64,000 nt of DNA, taken from Coniella vitis (lineage: Eukaryota; Ascomycota; Sordariomycetes; Diaporthales; Schizoparmaceae). Shown in pieces: positions 45,501 to 56,053 of the stretch. The notes beneath the pieces are model-generated. The model had not been told where the DNA came from, made no database searches, and saw only the letters and a program-made list of their open reading frames with translations. The position numbers and the translations under genes are program-made. The DNA lies in contig WUJK01000008.1 in assembly GCA_011317545.1 (NCBI GenBank), positions 868,001-932,000 on the forward strand, given 5' to 3'. Position 1 is the stretch's first letter. Each line of letters opens with the position of its first letter.

Positions 45501-47253
45501 ACACAGTAGGGTAGGAGATGGCGTCGTCAAGGGCTTTACATGGAACAAGTGATACCAAAGCGCGGACGAAATAGAGTCCAACATGCCCAGTGATGCGTTT
45601 AAAGAAAAAAGAAGAAAAAAAAGGACTAGCGCGGGTGCCTTTTCATTGGTCCGTTCATTGCAGTCTCGATGTAGTCTAGCACGGTCGTCTCTCCCTTCCT
45701 TTTTTTTCTTCTTGTCTTCAATTCATGTGCCTCCCCGTCGCACACATGGCCCAACATCTCTCTCGGCGAGCCTCCGGCGGATGTCGCGGCATTTTTCGCG
45801 GCCATTTTCCAAAAAGTCCTCTACTGTTCTCGACCGCTCGGCGAGAAGTGGTCCACCGTTCATGCGCGCGCGCGAGAGGAGAAGATACAAGGAGAGAGAA
45901 CCAGAAGGAAAAAAAAAAAAAGAGGAAAGGATCCAAGGGAGAAAAAAAAAAGTTCCATGTATACTGTACGGGAAGCGTGCAGGGTACATGGTGCAGGGGA
46001 CGGATCGAGCCGCTGTTGCAACGCTGCTGAACTCAAAAAACAAACAAAAAGGGTACATAGAGATAGAGATATCTGCGGATGGAAAGGGGAGGGGGGACCT
46101 GAGACACAATAGCATGGTATTTTACATAATATACTAGGTACAAGGCCCAAAAGGCCCCAAGATTTGTGAGGAGAAACATGAGACCTTCCGGATTACATGC
46201 ACACTTACATGCACGGAAAACAAGTAAAACAGGCCAAGAAAATGTATTAGAAAAACAAGGACAACAAGGTAGAAGAGGCGAGAGTCTAGCTACTATGTAG
46301 ATAGACCCCATCCAAAACATAATCAGGTTTTGGTTTCGTTTCGGGCCGGAAGGGGAATGAGAAAGAAAGTCTCTCCTCCTTTGACCGGGGAAAAGGTCGT
46401 TTTTTTTCCTTCCTCAACAGTGTTTTACGTACTCGCCCAGCCACTTTTTCTGGGTCCACCTACAATCTTCGCAGAATGTCATCTACCCATACCCATATCC
46501 AGTGGGTCAAGCAAAGGGGGAGCGCCCGAGCCAAAAGTCCTCATAATAAAGTGCCGAAATCCTTATTTACACATTGTACTAAAGTATATCATGTCGTGAT
46601 ACATAGTAGCTGTAGCGAATCATGACAGCTACATACACCCAAGACCTCTACAGTATCTTTTCTGACGTACAGTTTTCGGGTCTCCCACAGCTTGCGTAGG
46701 GAGTAGTGGAGATCTTGCTTCTACCCTTTCTTCCGTCCCTCCCCCGTCCACCCGTGAGCTATGGTACACTTTGCGTAGAGTTGGGCATTGTTGATCCCCG
46801 CCTGTTTTGCAGCCTTATCGGACGTGGTCCGAGAACGTGTTCTAGTATATAGTATGATGGGAACGAACCAACAGATAGCATAAAGACTTTGGTATACCGC
46901 TAATTGCAGATTTTACATGTGAAAGCCGGAGGCAATGTTCCAAAGGTTATGTACTATGCATTCGTCTCGGGCTTGCTGTCATAGCAGGACAAGCAGCACG
47001 CAACCTGTACTATGTACAAGATACTCCTTGCTCACGATTTCGCAATACTATGTAATCTCAGCTTCCAACAGCATCAAAAACAACGTAACGAGTATTTCAA
47101 TATGAGCAATACCCAGCCACATGTCAAGTCTCTGCAGGGATTCCCTGTACGGGCCTTTCCATGACACACATTCCCATACCAGGGAGAACGACTAGTAACA
47201 ACAAAAGGCCAGGCTTCCAATGCCTGTCCCTTCCATTTCCCGTTCGTTCATCC
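39515..47253. other. 7.7-kb gene-free interval between creD-like and creC genes
   Basis: I found no protein-coding gene, tRNA or intact transposon on either strand. Open frames are short and mutually overlapping. Seven exact copies of TACTATGTA/TACATAGTA lie between 43,297 and 47,054, and variants such as CTACGTAGTAG also occur. It also holds A/T runs (44,229-44,252; 44,630-44,656), GT-rich DNA near 44,385-44,405 and AG-rich tracts. The edges presumably carry the arrestin promoter and the creC 3' UTR. Confidence 0.55.
44630..44680. repeat. T16-A11-(GA)n simple-sequence tract
   Basis: Sixteen T are followed directly by eleven A and then GA repeats and A-rich DNA. This inverted homopolymer could form a hairpin. 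Simple sequence of this kind is frequent in the surrounding gene-free DNA. Confidence 0.85.
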
Positions 47254-49636
47254 TTAAGTAGCGGCCGGTGTTATGTCACCGACGTGAGCTGTCGAGTCCG
47301 ATGGCCGGTTCCAAGTCCGGATGTGACCTGTCAAACAAGGAGTGATCGTCAGCCAAGCGCACCGGTCACGTAAGAGTAAAATCTCAAACCTCAGACATCA
47401 GTCCAAAGATAGAACAAAGAAATGCTCCAGGAAAGCCGAGACATCCAAGTGAGATTTTGGAGACGATCGACACGACAAGACCAGCCACATCAATAAAGCT
47501 GGAAAGAGAAGAAGAGATGAATGAATCAAGGAAAGACGTACCACTTCTACAGCTCGTCATGATGGCCTCTTCGGTAAACTCCAGCCACGCAAGCGGGTCT
47601 GCATCCACCACTTTTGTAAGCACAGGCGGGAGCATCGCCGTGCTAGCCCGCGGTTCCACCGGATGCGGCCCCGTAAACACCCTGCCTCCGGACTCTGTTT
47701 TATGATTGTCATTGTTATTGTCGTCTTCCGTATTGTTCTCGGACCGATTTGTGCCTGCCGTGTCGGCGCGGCTCAAGACACCTCCCACCCCGCCTGCCGT
47801 AAACCGGGATGCGATTGAGCCTCTATGCGCACCAACACCGCCTGCTGCTGCGCCGCCCCGCGGACGGTGCAGCATGCCAACCGAAAAGTCCCACAGACAG
47901 AGGCGGCGGTCCTCGCCCACGCTTCCGAAACGGTAGTTCTTGTCATCGCAGCGCCATGGATCGAAGGCAACCGATGTCACCCAGGAATGGTGGCCTTGGC
48001 AGCGGGCAATGAGGGCGGATTCCGGGACATGCCAGATCGATATCAAGTCGTCTTGACCGCCAGTGAGGACGTACTTGCCATCGGGAGACCAACAGACGCA
48101 AATGAGACCACCATAATAAGATCGAAAATGGTCGAGGAGCCTATGAGCCGTGTCAGTCCTGTTGTCCCATTTGCCACCATATCGCGACGTTGGATCTGGG
48201 CCATACTCTTCTCTCAGGTAGTCAATAATTCTCAAGGACCCATCTTCTGACACGACAGCGAGATGACGATTGTCTGGAGAAAAAGCAAAGGCATTTATAC
48301 GCTGGTTGGATAGCTTCCATGCTGCCACTGGGTTTGACCTTTGGTTTTTGGAGTGGACCGACTTTTGCACCTGTAAGCCAGGCTTGGAGGTGGCTGCCGA
48401 TGAAGTGCCATTCACACCGTCCGCCTCACCATTTTCCTGTTCTGCCGAGAAGATGGCATCCTCCTTTTCCTTGTCGTACACAACTAGGGAGCCATCCATG
48501 TGAGATGCGAGGAAGAGGCTTTCTGAGCCTGGTATCCATTTGATCTGCGATACTGGAGTGCCATTGATCACACCCTAAATATGCAAAGTCAATTGTGTTT
48601 CGTAAAGAGAGCATGGGCAACAGTAGTCTCACATTCTTATTCAGGCGAGAATACCGCTGGGAAGTCGCTTCCCACCAAATAATTTCACCAGTCGAAAACC
48701 CCATGATGACATCGATATGATTGTTGCTCTTGGTTATCTGATTTACATCATGGCACAAGCAATGGGCCTTGGTGAAGAGAATCTTGGTAAGGTAATCGGC
48801 CTGTACCAAATTAGCTGCGATTGTAGCAAAGAAGACCAACTGGCGTGACGGACCTTGTTTGGTGACGACATGTCCAACCATTGAAAGGCACGGTTGATAT
48901 TCGCAAACGCGTATGCTCCATCCGCCGGTCGGTCCTGCATTCTTTTGGCGAGGGATTCATGAACAATGACTCTACTGATGAAGGAGGAATTACTCTTAGT
49001 CATGTTATTCTTGGGCTTCTTCTTCTTGCCAGCGTCTTTGGCATTGGGCGGCGCCAGCAGCGAGGTCCCTTCTCCGAAAGCAGGCGCAGACCCCAGAGAC
49101 CGGGGAGCCTCGCTGGAAACGCCTCGATCCTCGCTCCCACTGAGAGTGGGGTCTCTGGACGTGTCTTCATTAGACTGCTCTGGAATGCTGGATTGGCCTA
49201 AACTCGTCACGGACATGCCTCGGTAGGCAAAGGGCGGCAGGCGAGCATCCAGGCTGAGCAAGGAGATCTTGGTCCCTGTTGTTGCTGGCTGCGGGCTAGT
49301 GGCCAGAGGATTTGGATTCACTATGGGTGCTTCTGAGGGATGCGGTGGAGGTGTGGCAAGATGCAAGTCTTCCTTGAGCACGTAGGTACCTGTAATGCGA
49401 AACGGAAGCATGAAGTTTCAGCGGCGGAAGAGACGGTAGGTGAAGGAGCAGCAGGAGAAGAGCAGCTCACCCTCACCGACCAGGAACTGATCCTCGGGAT
49501 TCGAGAGGACGTTGTTGGTCTCGATCATGGGCGGGATATGACCCGCACCCAGAGCAGCATTGTAGGCGGCCTGGGATGGATACCGCGGAGGGGGCGGAAG
49601 GACGCTGAGAGCAGTAATCAGCGAGATGTTTGCCAT
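47254..49636 (-). CDS. creC: CreC, WD40 partner of the CreB deubiquitinase
   Basis: Exons are 49636-49471, 49389-48854, 48800-48633, 48574-47542 and 47327-47254 (658 aa). CreC stabilises the deubiquitinating enzyme CreB in carbon catabolite regulation. The N-terminus has [20 protein letters not shown], then after intron 1 [20 protein letters not shown] and PIVNPNPLA, the hallmark CreC lead. Next come a Lys-rich stretch ([12 protein letters not shown]) and [18 protein letters not shown]-type blades follow: [92 protein letters not shown] and the last blade ending [10 protein letters not shown]. The final 214-bp intron has a GTACGT donor and its acceptor is TTTGACAG. Shortening the last intron would replace the GHIRTW end, which fits a WD blade, so the long intron is preferred. 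Confidence 0.9.
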
Positions 49637-51250
49637 GGTGGTGTCGAGAGCAGCAGCTTGGCTGGACTGCGAACACACAACATAAGGGGGGAAATTTATG
49701 GAGCCAATCTCACAACATGACGGCCGCTTTGCTCGCAACGGTGGTAGCTGGTCGTACTTATCAGCTCAATTAGCGAGGCGGAATGCTGTATAAGGTTGGC
49801 TGGCGGAGACGACCCATAAAAAGGGCCTGTCGTGGAGGGTGCGCCGGCTTGCTGGAATGGCTGTTAACCCCGAAAGACAGCCGAGAGGCTTCTGCTGCCG
49901 GATGCGCGGTCGTCAAATGGGTGCGGCGCCTGTTGGCCGTCGACTGTTGACGCCGCGCAGGATGAGGAGGAGGACTGCGTCTAGGGGATCCGGTGCGATT
50001 TCTAACGACGCACAAAGCAATGTGACTACCCAGCGAACTGAACAGCAGGTGCTGGCTGTACTTGGTGCTGCGGAGAGGTGGCGGTGGTGATGCTCGTGTT
50101 GGTGACGCTGTGCTGTTGGTGGAGATGACACAGAATAGGTGGGAGAAAAACGAAGGTCGAGCGTGTGAGATGCAAGGGCGGATTGGTATATGGAAAGGAC
50201 CAATGGCTCTCGGCCCGTGGAGAGGAGGAGGACCAACGTGCCGGCGTGCTGGGACCTCACCCCTGCGCCAGAGGTTCAACCTGGGGTAACAAGCAGCTGT
50301 TCGTGGTAGTACAGAGCCTCTGAGGAACAAGAGTGGGGTCCAGCACCGGGTGCTTGGGTATTATTTGGGGGTTACCACAGGGGCTATACCACCTAAAGTG
50401 GCTGCTGCATCTGCCAACCCCGCAGAACCCGATTGCAGAGATCTAATACTCCTGCTTAACCACGAACCTCTCTGTTGTCTACCTGTTTTGAGTACCTAGC
50501 TGAGCCGCCCCCAAGTTACTGCAACTTTTCATTCTGATACGAACAGCGAATCGATCATTAGTCCTTTCACTAACGCTATTAGCCAGCTGCTGCTGCTGCT
50601 CGCTCGCGGCCTGTTCAGGGCCTAAGCATACCTTGTACCGTCAACCAACGACAACCTCCAGCCATACCGAGCATACCTCCTCTATCGAAAGAACCAAGAC
50701 AACCTCAGGGGATAAACGATCTTCGCTTCTCCCCACGAGTCCGTGTTGTTTGGTCCGCAGCTGGGGCTGCATGGCGAGCTGTCAGTGTCATGCGTCAAAT
50801 GCGGGCGCTGTGAGTGGTCAATGACATAGTACCCCTGCTCTGGGTACTGTAGCACTCACTTGACATGCCGCTGGAAGAGCTCCTTAGCTTGTTCGACTTG
50901 CGGAAATTGGCACAACAAGCACTAACTCCTGCGCGGCACCTGCGCCAGCCTCGCGACTTCAAGCCCAGCCCATCCTCGCAATTAGCCTCTCTCCCTCCAC
51001 GCCGCAATCGCCCGTTCAGCGCCCCTTAATCACCAAAACGGTCTACCTGACTTTCGAAAGCATCGCTCGAGACCGGATCCTGCGTCCCAAGTACTCTGTT
51101 CGGCCTCTGCGATCCACTCAAGGTGGTGACAACGCTCGCAGAAGAACATCCTGCCAGCGAGGGCGCTGGCGCGTATTGGTCTTGAGACCAACAATTATTT
51201 GTTGGTGAGTAGCAGCGGGCCTTCCGGCACTGGGGACACCAGCTGCTACA
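49637..51250. other. Divergent promoter region, creC and GEM1
   Basis: About 1.6 kb lies between two divergent start codons. A 186-codon minus-strand open frame (50330-49770) is Arg/Pro/Ser/His rich and looks like GC-rich UTR read-through rather than a gene. A GCT-repeat run is near 50,586-50,602. No RNA gene was recognised. Confidence 0.5.
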
Positions 51251-53194
51251 ATGGCTACAGGTGCGTCTGCCTTCCTGTCTTTCCAAGCAAGCGCGCGCGC
51301 TGACAGACTTCATTTCCCAGTACGAATATGCGTGTGCGGCGATGAGAGCACAGGCAAATCTAGCCTGATTGCCTCACTCGTCAAGGATGCCTTTGTTGCC
51401 AACAAAATCCAATCCGTCCTGCCACAAATCACGATCCCACCCACGATCGGCACCCCGGAAAATGTTACCACGACAATCGTCGACACATCCGCTCGACCAC
51501 AAGACAGAAATACCCTGCGCAAAGAGATCCGGAAATCGAACGTGATACTGCTCGTCTACTCGGATCACTACAGCTACGAGCGTGTGGCTCTCTTTTGGAT
51601 GCCATACTTCAGATCTCTCGGTGTCAACGTGCCAGTCGTCTTATGCGCCAACAAGTCGGACCTCACGGGAGACGGCAATACAGCGCAGATTGTGGACGAT
51701 GAAATCCTTCCAGTCATGCATGAGTTTCGCGAAATCGATTCTTGCATCAGAACGAGCGCTCGGGAGCATAGGAACGTCAATGAGGTCTTTTTCCTCTGTC
51801 AAAAAGCAGTCACGCATCCTATTGCACCACTTTTTGACTACAAGGAGGGCAACCTGAAGCCAGCATGTGTCTCGGCGCTGAAGAGGATATTTTACTTGAG
51901 CGACAAGGACCAGGATGGCTACCTTGGAGATCAAGAGATGCACGAGTTCCAGGCCAAGTCTTTTGACAGACCCTTGTCTCCAGAAGATCTCGAGAACATT
52001 AAAGTCACAGTAAGCAAGATGTCTCCAGGAACAGATACGGCAAAAGGGGTGGATCTAGCAGGCTTCCTGCGTTTGAACAAGATGTACGCAGAGAAGGGCC
52101 GTCATGAGACAATATGGATCATTTTGCGAAAACATCACTACACGGACAGTCTCAGTCTCGAAGACAATTTCTTGCATCCAAAGTTCGATGTGCCGGAATA
52201 TGCCTCGGCCGAGCTCAGTCCTGCGGGTTATCGATTCTTCGTGGACCTCTTCCTGCTCTTCGACAAGGACAACGACGGGGGTCTGAACGATGAAGAACTG
52301 GCGGCTCTTTTCAGACCCACTCCCGGCTTACCACAGTCCTGGATGGACGCTTCCTTTCCTTCATCTACGGTGCGCAACGAGGCTGGACACATCACGCTCC
52401 AGGGATGGCTGGCTCAATGGAGCATGACCACCTTTCTCGAACCAAAAACAACTCTAGAATACCTAGCATACCTCGGTTTCGAGGCTTCTAATCCCAAGGA
52501 ATCGACGACTAGCGCTCTCAAGGTTACCAAAGCACGCAAGAGAAGACACCGTCCAGGGCGCGTCGAGCGTAACGTCGTTCTCTGCTACGTTCTTGGCGGC
52601 GCCGGCGCAGGCAAATCCTCGCTCCTCGACGCCTTCCTCAACCGGCCCTTTGACGCGCTGCACCGCCCAACCATCAAGCCCCGGCGCGCCGTCAATAGCG
52701 TGGAGCTGCATGGCGGCAAGCAATGCTACCTCATCCTCGAAGAACTTGGAGAGCTGGAGCCAGCCATCCTCGAGAACCGCGCGCGCCTTGACGCATGCGA
52801 CTTGATTTGCTATACGTACGACTCCTCAGACCCGGATTCATTTTCCCATATTGTCAATTTACGCACCAGCATCCCGCAGCTTGATGATCTGCCTTCCATC
52901 TACGTGGCGCTCAAGGCGGACAAGGACAAGACGACGCAACGGTGCGAGGCACAGCCCGACGTCTACACATCTAGTCTCATGATGCCAACTCCGCTACACG
53001 TGAGCGTCACATGGAACAGTATCAGTGAGCTGTTTGTTTCGCTTGCTGAAGCGGCAACCAATCCTTCAACGGGCTTCCCCAAGAGTGAGGAGCCGCCGCC
53101 TGATATGACGAGTTTGTATGTTGCCCTGGGAGCGGCAGCTTGTGCCGGGTTAGCGGCGTTGATTATCTGGCGGAGGTCGACAAGTTCGGCTTGA
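51251..53194 (+). CDS. GEM1: Mitochondrial Rho GTPase (Miro), GEM1
   Basis: Exons are 51251-51260 and 51321-53194 (627 aa). It is a tail-anchored outer mitochondrial membrane GTPase for mitochondrial shape, inheritance and ER contacts. GTPase 1 starts [20 protein letters not shown] (P-loop about residues 10-17) and has [12 protein letters not shown]-hand 1 is [12 protein letters not shown] (about 197) and EF-hand 2 is [12 protein letters not shown] (about 317). GTPase 2 has [14 protein letters not shown] (about 428). The C-terminus is one membrane helix ([20 protein letters not shown]) followed by STSSA. Exon 1 is only 10 nt (ATG GCT ACA G). Splicing gives [12 protein letters not shown], the normal family start, while the 60-bp intron is stop-free and in frame and would insert 20 residues if read through. 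Confidence 0.93.
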   Translation: MATGASAFLSFQASARADRLHFPVRICVCGDESTGKSSLIASLVKDAFVANKIQSVLPQITIPPTIGTPENVTTTIVDTSARPQDRNTLRKEIRKSNVILLVYSDHYSYERVALFWMPYFRSLGVNVPVVLCANKSDLTGDGNTAQIVDDEILPVMHEFREIDSCIRTSAREHRNVNEVFFLCQKAVTHPIAPLFDYKEGNLKPACVSALKRIFYLSDKDQDGYLGDQEMHEFQAKSFDRPLSPEDLENIKVTVSKMSPGTDTAKGVDLAGFLRLNKMYAEKGRHETIWIILRKHHYTDSLSLEDNFLHPKFDVPEYASAELSPAGYRFFVDLFLLFDKDNDGGLNDEELAALFRPTPGLPQSWMDASFPSSTVRNEAGHITLQGWLAQWSMTTFLEPKTTLEYLAYLGFEASNPKESTTSALKVTKARKRRHRPGRVERNVVLCYVLGGAGAGKSSLLDAFLNRPFDALHRPTIKPRRAVNSVELHGGKQCYLILEELGELEPAILENRARLDACDLICYTYDSSDPDSFSHIVNLRTSIPQLDDLPSIYVALKADKDKTTQRCEAQPDVYTSSLMMPTPLHVSVTWNSISELFVSLAEAATNPSTGFPKSEEPPPDMTSLYVALGAAACAGLAALIIWRRSTSSA

Positions 53195-53299
53195 TAGCGC
53201 TTCCCAAAAAGAGCCACGTTCTTGGTATGCCTATCTGTCGTAAGAGCTACAAGTTATAATCGAAAGCTAAGAAGACATATGTATGTACGTCACACTATT

Positions 53300-53351
53300 A
53301 GAGATAGAGGAAGAGAAAGAGAGAGAGGGAGAGAGAGGGAGGGAGAGAGAA
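53300..53351. repeat. GA-rich simple sequence
   Basis: Near-continuous GA and GGGA repeats of about 50 bp lie in the short interval between the convergent GEM1 and transhydrogenase genes. Confidence 0.85.
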
Positions 53352-53678
53352 ACGTTGATACCCACCTTATATAAATGTATGCGGAATAATATGACACCAT
53401 CACAGACACCTTGCCTCTTTATTGCGAGAATATTGGCATCGTTACTATACTTCGATTGTCGATATTGATTTCCAAAATTTAATTCGCCTGGCGCGATATA
53501 TTTCACATTGTGAATGTACGCTAGTATATATTTTGAAGACGCTATCAATCTATCCATCATCATGATATATTCATACAAAGAGCTACAATGTTGGGTTTCT
53601 TTCGATGGGCACTGGGTCCAGGCTCAGCGGCGCACATGGAGTCTCGGATCAATTTAGTGCCAGACTCACGACATACTT

Positions 53679-55400
53679 CTAATGCGTCATGGACGCCTCG
53701 AACAATCCCCTCAGCTGCTCTCTCTCTGTCTGCAGTTCGCGAGCCAAGTTGGGCGCCAAGTTAAGGACACGCTGCTGTGGGATAGTGCCTTCGACCAGTT
53801 CATCCAGATGCTCGGTGCCAAAGCCGAGTTGTTTGATACCAGCAGGCTGATCGCCCAGGTCAGCAAGAAACTTGCGAATGGCCTCGGCGAGCACTTCGCC
53901 TGCCGACTCGCGCTTGACGTTGCTAATATCGACGCCAAAGCACTCTGCGGCCTCGAGGTGGCGGTCCGGGTTGGAGGCGGCGGTGAAGCGGAAGACGGCA
54001 GGGGCGGTGACGGCGACGGAAACGCCATGGGGGATGATGGGCGTAGAAACCTGGTAGCCGGCGTGCTTGTAGCCTGGGTTTTGGCCAGAAATAGGATAAG
54101 ACATGCCTGTTGAGTTGGACGCGCGACGGGATTGCTGGTCAGTCTTGCACTCTTGAGGAATTGGGCGGAACAGATGGACACTTACCGTGACACAGGTGGA
54201 CACCAGCATTGCCAAAGCCAACTCCAGCAAGCGTGGCAGCTAGGAGCATGCGGCTTTGGGCCTCCATGTCGTCTGGGTTCTTGACAGCACGCGGAAGGTA
54301 TTTGACACAGTCCTTGAGGGCCTTGATGGAGAAGATGTCGCTGATTGGGTTGGCACCCTGATAAGCAGGTCGTAAGATGGGATTGGTTGGGCGCGGGCTT
54401 CGTTCGTAGTAAGGAATAGCGGTCCAGCTTTCAAGCGAATGGCATAGGACGTCAAGACCAGAGCTGGCCTTGACGGCAGCAGGCATAGTGCGGGTGTTGA
54501 GCGGGTCACAGATACCCAGGGTGGGCTTCAGATTGCGATGTGCGACGCCCGTCTTTGCGCGCTTGGAAACAAGGTCGAAGATGGCAGTGCCGGTGGTTTC
54601 GGAACCAGTACCTGCAGTGGTAGGTACGGCAATAAGAGGTTTGAGCGGCTTGTCGATGGGCCTGCCCTTGCCAAGAGGAGCATTGACAAAGTCGAGGAAG
54701 TCGGCATCGGGATACGAGGTGTAGAGGTTCATGAGTTTGGCCGTGTCGATGACGGATCCGCCACCCACAGCCAGGAAGGCATCTGGAGCAAATGGCCTTG
54801 CCCAATCAATAGCTTCACGGATTCTGCAAACGGCAAAACAAATAATGGCCTATTGTTAGCCAAGAGCCAAGGTATCCAGAGAAAGGGGAGTAGAAGCGGG
54901 CTCAATGGGAAAGGAAGCCTGCGCACGAGCTGTCTTTTGGTTCTACACGGGTCTTGTTGAAGACCCTGAAGTTAATTCCCTCTGCGGTAAGAGCCTCTCG
55001 CACTTGCTCCATGGCGGTCAGCTTGTCAACAGTCTCGTCGGTGACAACGCAGACGCGTTTGGCGCCTAGGTTCTTGACATCCATGCCGACCTCGCGTGTG
55101 CAGCCAGGGCCGAAGCGGATGGAGGAGGCGGCCATTTCAAAGGCATAATCCTTGAGCTGGGCATCGTCCTGAGGCGTGGCGTAGCGGCGCACCGCAGCAT
55201 GAGGCCGTCCTTGGTGGTGGTGATGATTTGGATTGGCATGGCATGGACACGACGGCGGGTGAGTGAATTGCACAGCGCGAAGCAAGTTGACGGCCCTCGT
55301 GGCGGCCTGCGGTGAGATTGCATCAGTAATCATTCAAACACGTAGGCGAGGCAGCATTGACTTGACTTACGCCGGGGATTACACGAATAGCCGGTGTCAT
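53679..55400 (-). CDS. ADHFE1: Hydroxyacid-oxoacid transhydrogenase (ADHFE1-type iron alcohol dehydrogenase), mitochondrial
   Basis: Exons are 55400-55371, 55306-54927, 54823-54186 and 54106-53679 (491 aa). The family couples oxidation of 4-hydroxybutyrate to reduction of 2-oxoglutarate. The N-terminus MTPAIRVIPGAATRAVNLLR is basic and mitochondrial-like and is followed by a His-rich stretch. The Fe-ADH fold shows SIRFGPGCTREVG, the dinucleotide loop AVGGGSVIDTAKLMNLYTS, PLIAVPTTAGTGSETTGTAI and the metal region SGLDVLCHSLESW, GVHLCHGMSYPISG and TPIIPHGVSVAVTAPAVF. The His and Asp ligands appear intact. Exon 1 is 30 nt; it was selected because it supplies the ATG and a phase-0 GTAAGT donor. 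All introns are 64-103 bp. Confidence 0.9.
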
Positions 55401-56053
55401 GATGGCGGCGGAAGCATTGGCAGGTGGGAGAGGGAGGGCCGCGGGCGATGAGAGGTTAGAAAGGACGAAAAGACTGGAAGTTGGCGATGGCGATGGCGAC
55501 GGTGAGGGTTATGGGATGATTGATACCTCTTAAGGAAAGTCCAGCCAGCTCACTGCCCAGCCTATAAATACCGTGTCTGTACCATGTACTATGTACGCCG
55601 TGTAAGCCGCCCTGGCCGCCAATTGCCCGTCTGATAGCGTGGGGAAGCTGCGGGGAAGAACCCCGCTTGGAGCTCAAGCCGGCCCGGGTTGCTGGAATCC
55701 CGGCTGCCGGCTGGCTTGCTGGAATGTGGAGCGGGCGGGGAAGGAGGAGGACGTGGCGGCTTATGTAAGTAACCTTGTCCCGTTGTTGCGTCTTCGTCTC
55801 CGCCGTCGAAGCCAGATGAGGTGCTCACTGCCCTCGTTCTATTCTACTAATCGCATGAAATTCGGTCTGGCTCAAGGCTATGCCAGCGACCAACCATATC
55901 GATCACCAATCCATTGCGTGGGCGAGTGGTGTTCCTCGCTGCCCAACACTCCATATCTGGCCAGCCCCGGCAAAGAGCCAAGATGAGTGGCTATGAATCA
56001 TCTTTGATGGGCTGGATTCGGAAGGCAAAGGGATCGCATCTGCGAGCTGTCTG
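55401..56053. other. Divergent promoter region
   Basis: About 0.65 kb between the transhydrogenase and S58-peptidase starts. It carries TATAAATA at about 55,562 and the sequence CCATGTACTATGTAC, which includes a TACTATGTA nonamer at 55587. No gene seen. Confidence 0.5.

Noticed and set aside
49770..50330. 186-codon minus-strand frame upstream of creC
   Set aside because: Arg, Pro, Ser and His rich with overlapping frames on the other strand; typical of GC-rich promoter DNA, with no domain.
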